Below are positions 11,178-23,544 of a stretch of 64,000 nt of DNA, one piece after another. The stretch is from Anas platyrhynchos (lineage: Eukaryota > Chordata > Aves > Anseriformes > Anatidae): positions 51,304,501-51,368,500 of the forward strand of contig NC_092590.1 in NCBI RefSeq assembly GCF_047663525.1, read 5' to 3'. Each line of letters starts with the position of its first letter. The stretch's first letter is position 1. Both the position numbers and the translations under genes were made by a program. A model generated the notes under the pieces. That model did no database searches. It worked only from the letters and a program-made list of their open reading frames with translations, and was not told the origin of the DNA.

Positions 11178-11277
11178 CGGCCGCGCCGGCCTGCGCAGCC
11201 CCGGGGCTCGGGGCAGACATCGCTGAGAGCCGCGGCCCCGGCCCCACAGCCGCCCGTTTGGGCACCGGGACCCGGCT

Positions 11278-11360
11278 GCGGATCGCCCATCCCCGCCCCG
11301 TGGATCTCCCACCCCGCGGATCCCCGTCCCCGCCCCGCGGGTCTCCATCCCCGCCCCGCA
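11278..11360. repeat. GC-rich minisatellite carrying three GC boxes
   Basis: Imperfect repeats of a unit built from GGATC(T)CCC and ATCCCCGCCCCG recur across this stretch. Each well-preserved unit holds one CCCCGCCCC box, at 11291, 11328 and 11349. It lies 170-240 bases upstream of the EXOC1L start codon, so copy-number changes here would change the number of Sp1-type sites. Confidence 0.75.
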
Positions 11361-13166
11361 GCGCCTGGAGTGTCAGACAGCCTGGGCCAGCCTTTTCCTG
11401 CTGGAATAACTTGTGGCTGCACGGAGAAGTTGGGCATTACAAAACAAACAAACAAACAAAAAAGGTCTTGCAAATATTAGGAGAAGGGATTGGTGCCATA
11501 AACGTACACGGTGCTTTACTGGCATGGAGTGAAAGGAAATCGGGTAGAATTGTGCAGATGTAACGTTAGGGAGAATTGCCCCCTGCTATAGATAGTAAGA
11601 ATATTGTCGAGGTGAATGGGAAAAAGATAGAAAAGAAACTAGAAGATCTATTTATTTATTGATTTATTGTCCCATGAATTTGGAAAGACGTGTAATTCTT
11701 AAAGCTCTTAAAGAACTTTCATGCCTGCTGTGGGAAAGCAAAGTTCCTCTAAGCTTCAGGTTTGGGATGCATTTTATCAGTACAAGGCACAAGGACACAT
11801 TTCATCACTTCTCTTTAAAGAGTATATATGCACAACAGCTTATCTTGGGAAAAGAGCGTGACACCCTCTTCCAAACTTTATTTTTCACAGTTTGATCAAA
11901 CTGTAAGTCATTTTGCCTCAGTTTTCATAGGAGCGTTTTGAGCAGGGGCTCCTGCTGCTCAGGGATGGGCTGGGCATCAGTCGGAGGATGGTGAGCAATT
12001 GCATTGTGTATCACTTATTTTGTATATCCCTTTAAAATCATCATCATATTATTTTCCTTTTCTGTCTATTAAACAGTCCTTACCACAACCCACAAGTTTT
12101 ACCTTTTTTCCAATTCTCTCCCCCATCCCATGGAAGAAGTGAGTGAACGGCTGTGTGGTGCTGAGCTGCTAGCCAGATTAAACCACAGCAAGCATGTACT
12201 CTTAAAGCACAGTCATTTTTATAGAAGATAAACTACAGTTTTTATATTTGGAAATCTTTTGGAAAAGAAGCAAAAGATTTTGATAACTTATATGGTAATG
12301 TAATCAGTTCTACCTGTTAAAACTGAGCAAAAAAAAAATAGAAAGCAGATGTGTAGGCTCTGGTAAGAGATTCCTCTGGATTTATTTCTGAGCTGTGGTA
12401 TATGCAGATAGCACTTGGAAGATCCTGTCCTGTGATGTAACTATTTTCTTTGTAGCTCCTCCTAAACCAAATTACATTGCAAAAAAAAAATATTATAGAG
12501 ATTAAATTACTTGTGCAATATCCTTTAATGCATTCTAAAATGCTACATTAAGCAACCACTCTGAGTATATGCATAAAAGGTATAATGGCAAATTTAATGT
12601 TGAATGTTTTAATAAGAAACGGGAAAAAATGTAGTTCGCTATTGTTCTTGAATTATTTCATTCTTGGTTCATCCGTCCTCTCTTAGAGCGTAGCAGGACA
12701 GTGTTCACAGAATCATAGCACAGAATTAATCATAGCACAGTGTTGGTGTGTTGGTGCAGCTGGTAATGGAATTACCTGCAGCAGTCTCTTTTTTTTTTTT
12801 TCGTATTTACCATAGACTTCATAGTCTTTTCTCTATCGTTAGATTACACTGGGGAGAAATGGCCATCCTGTTTTGGAGGTGACTTGCAAAATAACTTTTT
12901 TCCCTCCAACTTCTCTTCTACTGTACTGACTTGGGTGGAATAGAAATAAAACTTAGTAGGCTTTAGAATCTTCCTCTACAGGAATGCAGAAAGCCAATTT
13001 TTATGTCTCCATGCTTGGTTGTATATTGGTATATTAAATATTTTGAAGGATGATTCTCACAGTAGGTAAAGAGCATCTGCAGCTTCTTGCCTACTTAGAA
13101 GTTCTTCTTTCATCTGTTTCTTTGTTCTGTTTCTCACTGTTATTTTTCTTCTGGTATTATTTCTAT

Positions 13167-13199
13167 TCTCTCTCTCTCTCTCTCTTTTTTTTTTTTTTT
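13167..13199 (+). repeat. (CT)n followed by T15
   Basis: This is a pyrimidine microsatellite of about nine CT units running directly into fifteen T residues. Confidence 0.9.
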
Positions 13200-14377
13200 C
13201 CTTTCATCTTCTGAAACATACTTTTTAAGGATTAAGTGGCTCTTTTTAGATGACTCATGCAAAAAATAACACATATTTCATACCCAAAGCTAATGTTTAG
13301 CTGAGAGCAGGTAAGTACCACATATGTAAGCATGTATGCAGAAGCATACACAAATCAGTACTATCACAGGAAATCCCTCTGTTCTGCAATTTGAAACTCT
13401 CCAATTGACTCAGATTTAATCCTGCTCAGAACCTGCCATTAAGAGCTTCTGCATTAATATGCCTTCTTGCTGGTATTAGTATTACTGAATAGAAATGGCT
13501 ACGCTGCAACAGTTTCCTAGAGGCTAAGCAGATGATTTGAGCTATGAGATTTCAGTTCCACCTTAGCTACAATACCGTAAGCCAAAATCCTGACAGTTTG
13601 TGACTCAGAGCCAACAGCTAGGCAGTAATTTGCCCAGCCAGCAAGGACACACACTAATGATGGTCCAGGACCGACTTCCCATTCCATCACCAAGCATCCC
13701 GTCAGCCTTCCCTACCTCAGCTAATCCCACCCATGAATGTGTGCCATACACACATAAACCAGAACAAACCAATCTTGTTACCAGAGCCACAAACAAATTT
13801 AAATCAGAACTTGGATTTCTCTGTATCAGTCAAGGTAGATTAATTACAGATATTTCTGAAAGCTGTGCGCCCCTACCCCAAGCACACGGTGGTCAACAAA
13901 GGACCTCTTTACAAGTGAAGTGTTCACCAGGGAAGTGTCTTAGATGTATCTGCCAAATACTAATTACTTCTGTTCCTTTCTGTGCCCTATCTGTCCTGCA
14001 AACTTTCGTATGAAAATACAGTTTTCCTTACTGTATCCAGATGTAGTAGCACTTTCAAATAGGATAAATCTCCCTACTTCTAACCTTTATTGTTTCTCAG
14101 ACACACTGTTCTCGGAAAAAGCAATTCAACAGTTTTGGAAACGATATTTATGATGAGTCCTTATACTCCTTTGGATCTACCGATGTGCATTAGTATATAC
14201 ATCAGACTGATTATGTTGGGGCTTGATCCAAAACCCATTTAGTCAGTAACAAGATTTCATTTGATTTTGGTGGGCTTCTGAGTAGTCATTATTGCAACAG
14301 CAGGACAATCACCAGGTTTAGCTATCTTTTTATCCTTAGAAAAGAAGAGATTACCAATGGTGTCTGTAACTATTTTT

Positions 14378-14409
14378 AATGAATAAACATTTAAATGAAT
14401 AAGCATTTA
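14378..14409. repeat. 16-bp tandem duplication
   Basis: Two adjacent 16-bp copies, AATGAATAAACATTTA and AATGAATAAGCATTTA, differ at one position. It is a recent slippage duplication. Confidence 0.85.
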
Positions 14410-17400
14410 AAACATAGTCTTACAAATCAAATAATTGCTGGGCTAAGTCAGTGTAAAAGAGAAAAATTTGTTGCCTTCTGCTGAGGAAGAAAAATATCCT
14501 ACTGCCAGCAGCAGCAGTGGGGTGGCTGCCCTAGGAAGGGTGACACAGGAGCTGAAGGTGACCCTGGCATGGGCATTGCCCTCTCTGGCACTGCACTGGG
14601 ACAGTAGAGCAGGACTGTGAAAACAGCAGGTTCCATCAGCAGCCCCATTATCACCAGCAAATACAAGGTGAAAAAGCAGGTCCAAGAGAAGAACAGCAAG
14701 GACAGGACAGGGCAAAGGGCTCAGGCAGGGGCTGGGACCAGTTCACCTGGGGCACTAGCAGCTGTGGGTGGTGGGAGTCGTGGATGGGGCTGGACAGGGC
14801 AAGTAAACCTACCGGTGGCCTGAAGGGCCCGCCACCTACATTCAGTTATTAAACCAAGCACATTGATCACGTCCTGCTTACTGGGATAAGGCACGGAGAA
14901 CAGATCACTTGCTCTGCTCAAGGCAGGTGGGAATTCAGTGTGTTCTGCATGCTGAAGTACTCTGGAGGCTTACCTTTACTCTCACATCTCAAATTCCTAG
15001 CAAGAACCACACCCTTATAAAGCACTGTTCACCAGAGCATCTTTCCCCTTGTTCCTTACTTGGCAATGTTATAAAACAAAAAGGAGGAAGGAAAATAAAA
15101 CATGCAGAATAATCTCTCAGATCTGCAGAGGATTCCTATAGGTTGACAAACATAATTTACCATTTTAGTGAAATGAGGATTTACATTGCTATAGCTGTTT
15201 CTGTTTGAGGTTTCGGCCAGGCATGGTTTTCTCACTTAATGTTTAGTTAATTGTAAGTATTCTTCACAGCTTTAGGGCTCTGGTCTGCTTTTTTCTTTTT
15301 TTAACATCTGAGACGAGGTTTTAAAGTATAAAATGGAAATCTTGAAAAAACAGTGACCTGGCTGTATAGAAAGGTTTCTGAGCTGATTTCAAAAAACTAA
15401 TTCCAAACAGTCATTACTTTTCATGGTATTAATGATTTACTTTTCTCAGGCGTGCTTTCCTGCTGACATTTATAGATGATCTGACTCCTCGTTATGGCAA
15501 CTTATTCACATTTTGATAGCTATGCCAATAAAATTCACTGTGCAGTGAAGCATAAAAGTAGTTAAGTTGTACTGAAAACTGGAAGAGGCAATAGAGATAA
15601 CACGGTTTCATGCAGAAGGGCTATTTGGTGTTGTATGGCTTGAGTTGTTTACTCAGTTTTCAAGCAGAAGCATAGAAATACATTCTGGAGAGACATCAGT
15701 TGGTTGAAATATTTTCACAGATCTGCTTTTCTCCTGAATTCCTTTTGGGATTCCATTAAAAGAGTGCTGTACCGACTTCAGGGTATATGGATGCTCAGAT
15801 AGAGGATGACTTGAAATCTCATCGGTTCTGGTAAAGATCAGACAAGATCAGATCTGGTAAAAATCAAACATCAACGGTTTCTCTAGTGGTATAATGTAAT
15901 CACTCTATTTAGAAAAAGTAGTACTATTCTTTTCTTAGAAGGAAGGAGTTTGAGATTTTATTTGACTAGAGCTCAAATTTGCCAAGTTTATACAGAGCGT
16001 TGTGTTTTATCATCCTCAAAATGTAGTCGTGACCATCATTTGGATAAATGTTAGCACAGCATGCCACTGTTCCAGCCAAAGCTTTCCTTTAAACAGAAAC
16101 TGCATACCTGTTTATCATAAAACAGTAACCAGATGCTGGTTTATGGATGAAATTTAAAAGCATGTTTTGAAATATAAAACATATGCAGGAAGCAATTCTA
16201 CGAAGAATTTACAAATGTTAATTTTTATATATGTATGAGCTAAAAAGTAGGACCTCAGGTAAGCTAACTTACATAATAAGAGTTTAGGTTTGTGTTCAGC
16301 AAAGCACATAATAATGCATTAATGAATTGAAGCCATATTTAATTAACAGCGTGATGGATTCCACACTTTGTTATTCAGATGTAACCCATTCAGTGTCATA
16401 GAGTTTTCTTTGTGGAGGTAAAATCCTAAAGATGGTAGTAAAGTACAAAAAAAAAAAACACAAAAAAAAGTAGTAAAAAAAGTAAAAAAAATCTTTTTCA
16501 AGTCTAGGTATACAAACAATTGTTAATCTTCAGAGAGCTGGAAACGTTTGAAGGCTAAGCTCAGGATTTTGGCACTTGTGTTAAAACCAGCAACTCCTAG
16601 TAGGATGTCTTATAAAAGATCAGGGTAGAAAGCACGGTAGAGAGAAATGTTGACCAAGAAGTCAGTAGGTATCTTGATAAATACATTCAAAGCAAATTAG
16701 GTTGTGAAGCCAACCCAATTGACCTTTCTATGTTCTCCCATACTTGAATTTTTTTTTTAATAAACACAGCTTTCTTGAGGAGTTACCTAGAGCAACTGCA
16801 ATAGATATTCTTTCAAAAGCCTCTTCATACTTTTTAATAGTGATTTCTATCTCTACCTTTGTAGTCTCTAGTAATAAATTTCATTTGTCTTGGCACAAGA
16901 ACCATTCTCTTCCCTCATGAAAATTGAACATTATTATTAATGTAGATAGTCAATTACTTCAGATTAATGTGGATTTATATTTAAAATCAATACACCAACG
17001 TGATGCAAAGCACTCTTAAAACACTATAAGCTTCTGCTGGATATCTAATCCAGTTTTTAAAAATTCATAAAGAGTCGGGAATCTATACAGATACATAATT
17101 TGTGTGGATGGTGTATCTAGGGGATGAGCACATCTGACAGTTGTGTGGCTTAAAATAAATTTTATTCTATATAGATATTTATAATTCTTACTCTGTCAGT
17201 TACTCAAAAAGGTTCATGTCAAATACATTTAGAGTAGAAATAAAATACAAAAATGTTGAGAGTGAATTTAATTCATCATGTAAAAAAGCTGGTAAAGGAA
17301 CGATGGACACATTTCCAAATACTGTCAAAGGGGACTAGCAGTGTCAAAGAGTAACTTTGGTCAATTACAAAATGTAGGTTTTCAGTGTAAGGGTAGTTAA

Positions 17401-18599
17401 CTGAAATGTAATGACCCAGAATTTGCAGATTACATGATCTGTTCGTAAACTAGTTTCCAGCTTCTTCTTTGCGGAGCCAAAATAATTTGTTAGAATGAAG
17501 GCAAGTGGCAGCTCTGCATTGTCCTGTTTAGTTGGAGTCCTGGGCGTGGAAGAAACTACTCAGATCCCAAAGAAACCTCAGGAGGGTAGTAGGTCATTTG
17601 CCTTTCTCAAGGCAGGATCAACCCAATGTAGGCCATTTGTCTGGTCTGCTCCTAGTCATAGTCACAACTTGCTAGAGTGGGCATAATGTCTCATACGTTG
17701 CATATCAAATTGCAGCACTTAAAGAACTCAATCTCCCACTGTTTGCCTTCCCCAGCTGACCTCTTCAGGGCTCTCTGGGTGCATGAAATGACCATGATTT
17801 CATGCAGGGCATCCAGGAAAATAATAGGTAGGTATCATGGCCAAAATTCTGCATTTTTGACTTAGGAGCATTTGTTGATGAAAGCTTGGATTCACTATAT
17901 TTTTCTTGGTCTTTAGTTCTTATGTTTCACCTCATAATTAAAAATCTGTATGTTAATGGTAAGTTCAATAAAATGAAACTACAGGGTGTTTCATCTCTTT
18001 TCTTGTCAGAATTTTCATGTAGAACTAGAGATTATGGTGCAAAGATTCAAAAAGTGTGGGCCAATCCCTTTCTGTCTCTGCCATGCCTCAGTTCACAACC
18101 TGGGTTACACTTGCACCACCTACACCATTTCTCTTCTATCAGCAGGGAGAGGTCTTGACTGCCTGAGCAATCCTTTTCAGTCAGCTAATGCCACTTAGCT
18201 AGCATTTTCATATTTTTATGTTTCATAGTCTCCCTTTCTCTCATTCTGTAAACAGCCATCACAATACCATTAATTATTTTCCTTCCCGTTAGCATCTTGG
18301 TAAAGATCTGGATGAAGACTTTGAAGACATAGCTAGATCCTAGCCCCACAGAAGTGCAGACCAGGCCCCTGCCCATGATTTGTCATGGTTCATCTCTGCT
18401 GGTAAGTGGACACTGCTGATGGCATTGAACCAAATCAGTCAGCGATGCACTGATGGCCTGGTGCTGTGTCATCAGAAAATCACAAGTCCTATCCATTGGA
18501 AGGTCTGTTGCACCTGCAGCATTTGCTGTGTGAAAATAGAGATATCTGTGAAATCACTCTTCAGGAGGAAATTCTCTAAACATATTTTATACTGCTATT

Positions 18600-18633
18600 G
18601 GAAAAGTTGCTGCAAAAGTTGAGCAACTTTTCC
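18600..18633. repeat. Perfect inverted repeat, 12-bp stem
   Basis: GGAAAAGTTGCT at 18600-18611 pairs perfectly with AGCAACTTTTCC at 18622-18633, leaving a 10-base loop. It is isolated in intergenic sequence and too short for a microRNA precursor, with no T-tract or gene context to suggest a terminator. Confidence 0.8.
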
Positions 18634-20069
18634 TACAGACTAGTCTGTACAGCTCTGGGTTCTCTAGCAAAGACCTTTAAAACTTCATTTGTTTTTGCTA
18701 AGAGAAGTCTTAAAAAGCCCAGCTAGTTTCATGTAGCATTTTCATGGAAGCTGTTAATTATGCTGTAATTACTTTGTTTCCATCAGAGCAAGTACATCAG
18801 TAAGAATTAAAACTAGAAAAGTACTCACAAACAAGGCCGTCTTTTCTGTAAGAAGCCTGAACTTCCAATTTAGTAGTTAAACAGTTACCTCAGTTCTATA
18901 ATCTTTATTTCAAATATATTAAAGTCAATATCTTTATTATAGATGGGAACAGACTTGTTGGCCACATTAGCTTTAACAACATCAGGCATTCTAACTTTTT
19001 TCCTTAGTGTGTACAAGTTGCATTTGATGTCATATGCTAACTTATTCAAATACAGATCATTAGTATTGTTGCTAATGTCCTTCTGGTTTGCTGTCTAAAG
19101 CCAGTCATACAGAATAACACTGGTAAAATCCTTTTTGTAGTGCAGACATTTTACATTTGGTGAACTCAAGTGTTCCCCTTTCTGCTACCAGAAAATAAGA
19201 GCTTGAAAGGGTTCTATGCTTTTCCACTCACTGATCTACACCAAATCCTGGACTAAACATAGGCTTATTTTGATAACATTGGCAGTGGGAAATCCAGGTG
19301 CTGTACAGTTAAGGGGCAACGACACCTCTATTTCTACCACAAGCAGTACAGGCTGAAAGTCAGGTACCTGGATTTATGGTAATGTCTTTACTAAACACTA
19401 GTTTATGTGGACTTTTGGAATTAGTTATTATCTAAACGAAGTTTTAGAAACAACTTGAATGGGTCTTTCAAGTTGAAGATATGAATGCAAAGTGACACAG
19501 CAAAATATTATATGAAAATTGCAAATAAATGGATAATGTTTAATTGTGTAAAAAACACTGATTGAATCATGAGGCAATAGCACAAAATCCAAACACTGTG
19601 ACCGTGTGAGTAATTGGTACAGAAGTCTAGTAAAACTTGTATCCGCAGTGCATTAGGGTTATAAATACAATTGTTCTGTTACTGTGCCTCTTGAGAATCA
19701 AAACTGTTCAAGTCTGTCACCTTTAAAAATGTTTTCACCAAAGGATAAGTGGGTAGAAAGGGCAGACAGCATCACTTACATTTGTCATGAGGTATAAAAT
19801 ATCCATAAATTTGTCATTTTGATTAGAAGATCTATTCAATTTCACTGTTTAGTCAATCCAAGCTAGAGACTGCCAACTTTTTTTTTTTTTTTTAATTTTA
19901 TTTTATTACATTTGGTACATTTTTCCAATAGTCTGGAAACAACAGTGAACAAAAATAACAAATGCATTCCTTACCTACCCTCCCACAATTTAAACACATT
20001 GTAACAGGATAGTGAAATTTCACAGTGTCCGCCAAATATAAAAACATTTCAGAATCAAGTCATTCCATT

Positions 20070-20109
20070 GAACTAATTAAATAATTAATTAAATCTGGAA
20101 CTAATTAAA
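20070..20109. promoter_or_regulatory. TAATTA-rich cluster, possible homeodomain-binding element
   Basis: GAACTAATTAAA occurs at 20070-20081 and again at 20098-20109, with AATTAATTAA between them, giving several homeodomain-type TAATTA cores within 40 bases. AT-rich DNA produces such motifs by chance, so a regulatory role is only a suggestion. Confidence 0.2.
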
Positions 20110-21194
20110 CTTGGTTTCCAAAGAGCTCCTGCCTGGTATCTGCTTGATTTTGTAACAGAGCTGCACTACATCTGTGTGGGAGCTATTCCCTGCTTAGACA
20201 TCAGACCAAGCTGATGAGAGCTGCTGTGAATTTCCTAACCACAGGAAAAGTTTTGATCGTAATTAATGTCTTATTGGACACCAGAGAATCCACACCTCAG
20301 CTTTATTTTATTTTGGAACAGTGCTCTGCTAGAGCTTGAACTGAAGCTTTTACTGTTGTGGGTGCATTCTTTCTTGCGTAGATTTTCAAAAGTCTAAAAT
20401 ATTTGCCTGTGTATTTCCTCCAGGGGACCATTTATGTCTTTAGCTGCCTGTTTTCATGAATTTTGACTTACTCAATGCCCCTTAGGGACAGCTGCTTTGC
20501 ATTGGTTTTCAGTTATATTAAACAAGAGATGGAAAAATTAGTTGTGTGGGAATAGTGATTTTTTGCACTTGTGCACTTTGTACAAATGCAGATGCCATGT
20601 TTTCTAGGCTAGAATGTTGCAGATTATTTTGATGGTTTAAATTATAAATGTACTTTTTAAATAATGTACACACAGCAACACATGTGCTACTGTTTCCTTG
20701 GTGTATATTAGTTTTTCATTGCTTTGCTTGGGTCCCCTCCAGCTTCTTACCCATGAATCTTATTCATAATCTCATTGGATTAACTGTTCTTGTACGTAAA
20801 ATGAAACACGTACATAAATGTTCAAGCCCTTTATTTTATTCGAGTATTGACTTTTTGCACACCTTTTGTTTTCTGGATTCATTGGCAGGAGTCCAACAGT
20901 GCGATGGGCAATGTTCAACCTAGACTGTTTCATGCTGGAAGAGATCTATTATTCAATACCAGTGATTATTTTACAAGTAACCTGGCTGATAATTTAACAT
21001 CTATGTATTCTCCATAGCAAGAATACATAGCACATAGTATCAGTAGCTCTAATACCAGGAAGATAAAATAGCCACAGTAGATCAAAATTGAGATTTCCCC
21101 TGATTTTCAGTATCCTGCCTTGACTGTGACACAGAATATTATTACAGAAAAAAAGAAAAAAAAAAAAAAAGAAGTTGGGCCTGTGTAGAGTGGT

Positions 21195-22065
21195 CTTTTA
21201 TAAACTCAACTAACTCTTGGCAATCAATGTCTTAGAGGCTTTCTAAGCCTGAGGCTGTGTTCAGTCCATTATGTTTAGTAGCCATCAGAACTATCTTCTG
21301 TGAAATCATCTAATTTCGTTTTTAAATGATTTATACTTCTGGCCTCCCTAGCATCCTGTGGGCAGTGAGTTCTGTAATTCAGTTAGTATGTTGGATAAAA
21401 GAAGTATTCCCTTTTGTTCATTTTAAACCTGCTATCTGATAACATCTTTGGACATCCCCTAGTTTTTGTATTATAAGTAATAGGGAATAGTTACTTTCTA
21501 ATTCCAAGATGGTTTTGATTTTATAGGTTTTTATCAGATTTTGCCTCTTAATTATTTAATTTACAAACTGGAAGACCATAATCTGCTTAACCTCCTTTTG
21601 TATCTGTGATTGGTTTTGCCACATTTCTCTCTCTTTTTTTTTTTTTTTTCTTCTTGTTCTACCAGCAGTCCATCAAAATTCCACCTGTTTGTCACTCACT
21701 GTCAGCTCTAGATTCGGCCAACCTGAAAAATAATAGTATTGTCAGTAAATTTTGTTACCTCATTATTTACTCATTTTTTTTTCCAGTTCATTTGTCCATA
21801 TTTTGGACAGTCTAGGTCCCTATGAAGATCCCTGAGGGACCTGAAGTTGCTTTTTCACTGTGAAAACAGACCACTTGCTTCTGCTTTTTGCTCTCTGATT
21901 TTTCTCTAGTCATCAATTCATGAGAGGAACTTCCTTTTTACCTTTTGTCAAGCCTTAGACATGTCCATTTCTCCATTTCTAATCTCCTTTGAGACTTTAT
22001 CCATTGAGATAATTGAGACTTTGGTGAGGACTTCTATAAGTCTCTTGGAAATCTGTGCACTCTCC
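21195..22065 (-). mobile_element. Ancient, degraded CR1 LINE with internal loss
   Basis: The plus strand reads as the antisense of an old amniote CR1 lineage that I know from turtle and crocodile genomes. Recognisable pieces in order are TTTCTAAGCCTGAGGCTG and ACCATTATGTTT-type 3' UTR sequence near 21240-21275, GGCAGTGAGTTC (21361), TTTTAAACCTGCTA (21422), CCCCTAGTTTTTGT (21457), a gap around 21600-21730 where a large part is missing and a T16 tract lies, then AAATTTTGTTACCTCA (21747), GATCCCTGAGGGAC (21826), AATTCATGAGAGGAACTTCC (21915) and later ORF2 segments. The element is sense on the minus strand. All frames are broken. Divergence is far higher than in the CR1 copy at 8659-9297, so the insertion is old and may be shared with other archosaurs. 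Confidence 0.8.
21634..21649 (+). repeat. T16 homopolymer inside the old CR1
   Basis: Sixteen consecutive T residues follow a short CT-rich stretch near the inferred internal gap of the CR1 fossil. Confidence 0.9.
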
Positions 22066-23544
22066 ATCATCTGGGCAATGTGTCAATATAATTATCGACT
22101 CTTTCAGTACACTTCAATACAGGTACGACTTTGACGTATCTCTGCACAGTATATGATTTCTTCCCTAATAGACTGTTTCACCTCTGTAACTTCTTATCCT
22201 GTTAGATATTATAATTCCTACCAATTTTTGTGGTATACAATGTCAGACAAAATTTTGTCAGCATGTTGTCTACTCATTGTCTTCTCTATTTTACCCATTA
22301 ATTCCTCAACTTTGCTGCATTCTGCCTACATGTGTTGACCCTGTGTATAGCCTTCACTTACAGGAGATCTGCTCAGATGTAATGATCTGCCTGGATAGAT
22401 CATTTCACAATCTTTCTACTTTTTCCTGTATTCAGGAAAGAAAAGGAAAAAAAAAAAAAAAAGAAAAAAAGAATATTTTATCATACATGTACATGTGCAA
22501 GAAAATAAATATTATTATTATTTTTTATTGAACTCCTGGTGAGAACTTACAGTACTGTAAAATGCCTATCTTTGTCTTAGTTAAAATTGGTCGTAGTTGT
22601 ACAGTCCTGTGACTGTAAGGCAATAACAGTCTGTGGAAAACAATTTTCAGTTAGGGTAATTGAAAATGCAATTACTCAGTTAGTGTAAGACAGGAGTCTA
22701 ACTACCTCCACTATAGGGAAAGAAAAAAAAGTATGGTTTCAACTAGTTATTTCTCCTAATCTTTGACTGTGACCAGAAAGCTCAACAACTTTCAGACTCC
22801 ACAGTGGACCAAGCAAGTAAGGAATTAATTTCTGTACAGAGCAGAAACTTACAATGGAAGTTTGTACCTGTTGTCTCATTTTTACTTGTAGAAGTATTTC
22901 ACAATCTGTACATTATAGTATTTTATAAGGAATTTGTTCTATAAATTAAGGTGTATTTCAGTACTTTTTCTGAAGCAAAGTAAGTTCATATCTCATATGT
23001 TTCCTCATGACTCCTGTAAAAGTCTTAAGTGCCCATGAGGAAAGGTGAGATACAATCCAGATAATCATGTAGGACAGTATTTGCGTGTTCTGTTTGTTTC
23101 AAAATGAAAATTTTAAAAAACTTAAGTACTTGCCGAATAGTTGCTCTGAGCAAAGAAGCCAGGAAGACTGCAAGCAGGTAAGTAAAATAGATTTATGCTG
23201 ATGAATAATTTATCCACTAATACTGGGGCCCCTATACATAACCATGGCATTTATGCAAATATCATTTAGGAGAAGAAAGAGCATTTGTTTGCAGTGTGCA
23301 ACATTAATAATGGCTCTGACATTTCAGACTATTTCTCTTGAAGCTGTTGTTCCTGCCTTGAGTATGAGTGCTAATCTAGCTGATATCAGTTTCCTGATCT
23401 TGAGGGACCTGCACTTGGCAGTCTTTACTGTGGTATGAAAGGAGAGCAGATGACAGTATTGAACACTGGCAATATGTATACTCTGGGGAAACTTGGCCCT
23501 TCAATATATATTATTAAGCATTAATACTACAGTACTAAAATATA
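22066..23544. other. Gene-free interval between two CR1 copies
   Basis: No gene is visible. The interval contains A16 at 22447-22462 and a short (TTA)n stretch near 22508-22525. The first few hundred bases may be a further unrecognised part of the old CR1, but I could not align them from memory. Confidence 0.55.

Larger units (their letters stand above)
10960..11370 (-). promoter_or_regulatory. EXOC1L: CpG island promoter and 5' region of EXOC1L
   Basis: This is a sharply bounded GC- and CpG-rich block covering coding exon 1, the 5' UTR and the proximal promoter. Three perfect GC boxes (CCCCGCCCC on the plus strand) lie at 11291-11299, 11328-11336 and 11349-11357, upstream of the minus-strand start codon. 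No TATA box is evident. A CCT/CCG repeat at 11146-11177 would be a GGA-rich tract in the 5' UTR or just upstream. The architecture is a typical dispersed-start CpG promoter; the exact transcription start cannot be read from sequence. Confidence 0.8.
11371..21194. other. Gene-free intergenic block
   Basis: This block is AT-rich and without supportable genes. It contains T13 at 12789-12801, a (CT)n plus T15 tract at 13167-13199, a 16-bp tandem duplication at 14378-14409, A-rich sequence at 16446-16491, a hairpin at 18600-18633, T16 at 19878-19893, a TAATTA cluster at 20070-20109 and A15 at 21156-21170. The patch 14500-14830 is GC-richer but CpG-poor and shows no recognisable protein. The segment 12709-12745 resembles a degraded CR1 tail (ACAGAATCATAG) but is too short to call. 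Confidence 0.6.

Noticed and set aside
10945..11480. Several long GC-rich frames on both strands over the EXOC1L CpG island
   Set aside because: These are shadows of high GC content and of EXOC1L exon 1 in other frames, rich in Pro, Arg and Gly. Only the exon 1 frame splices to conserved sequence.
12709..12745. Repeated ATCATAGCACAG motifs resembling a CR1 3' tail
   Set aside because: Only about 35 bases, with no adjoining CR1 3' UTR block, so not callable as an element.
14500..14830. GC-richer patch considered as an exon or CpG island
   Set aside because: CpG content is low, the frames on both strands are short and unrecognisable, and no splice pattern is apparent.
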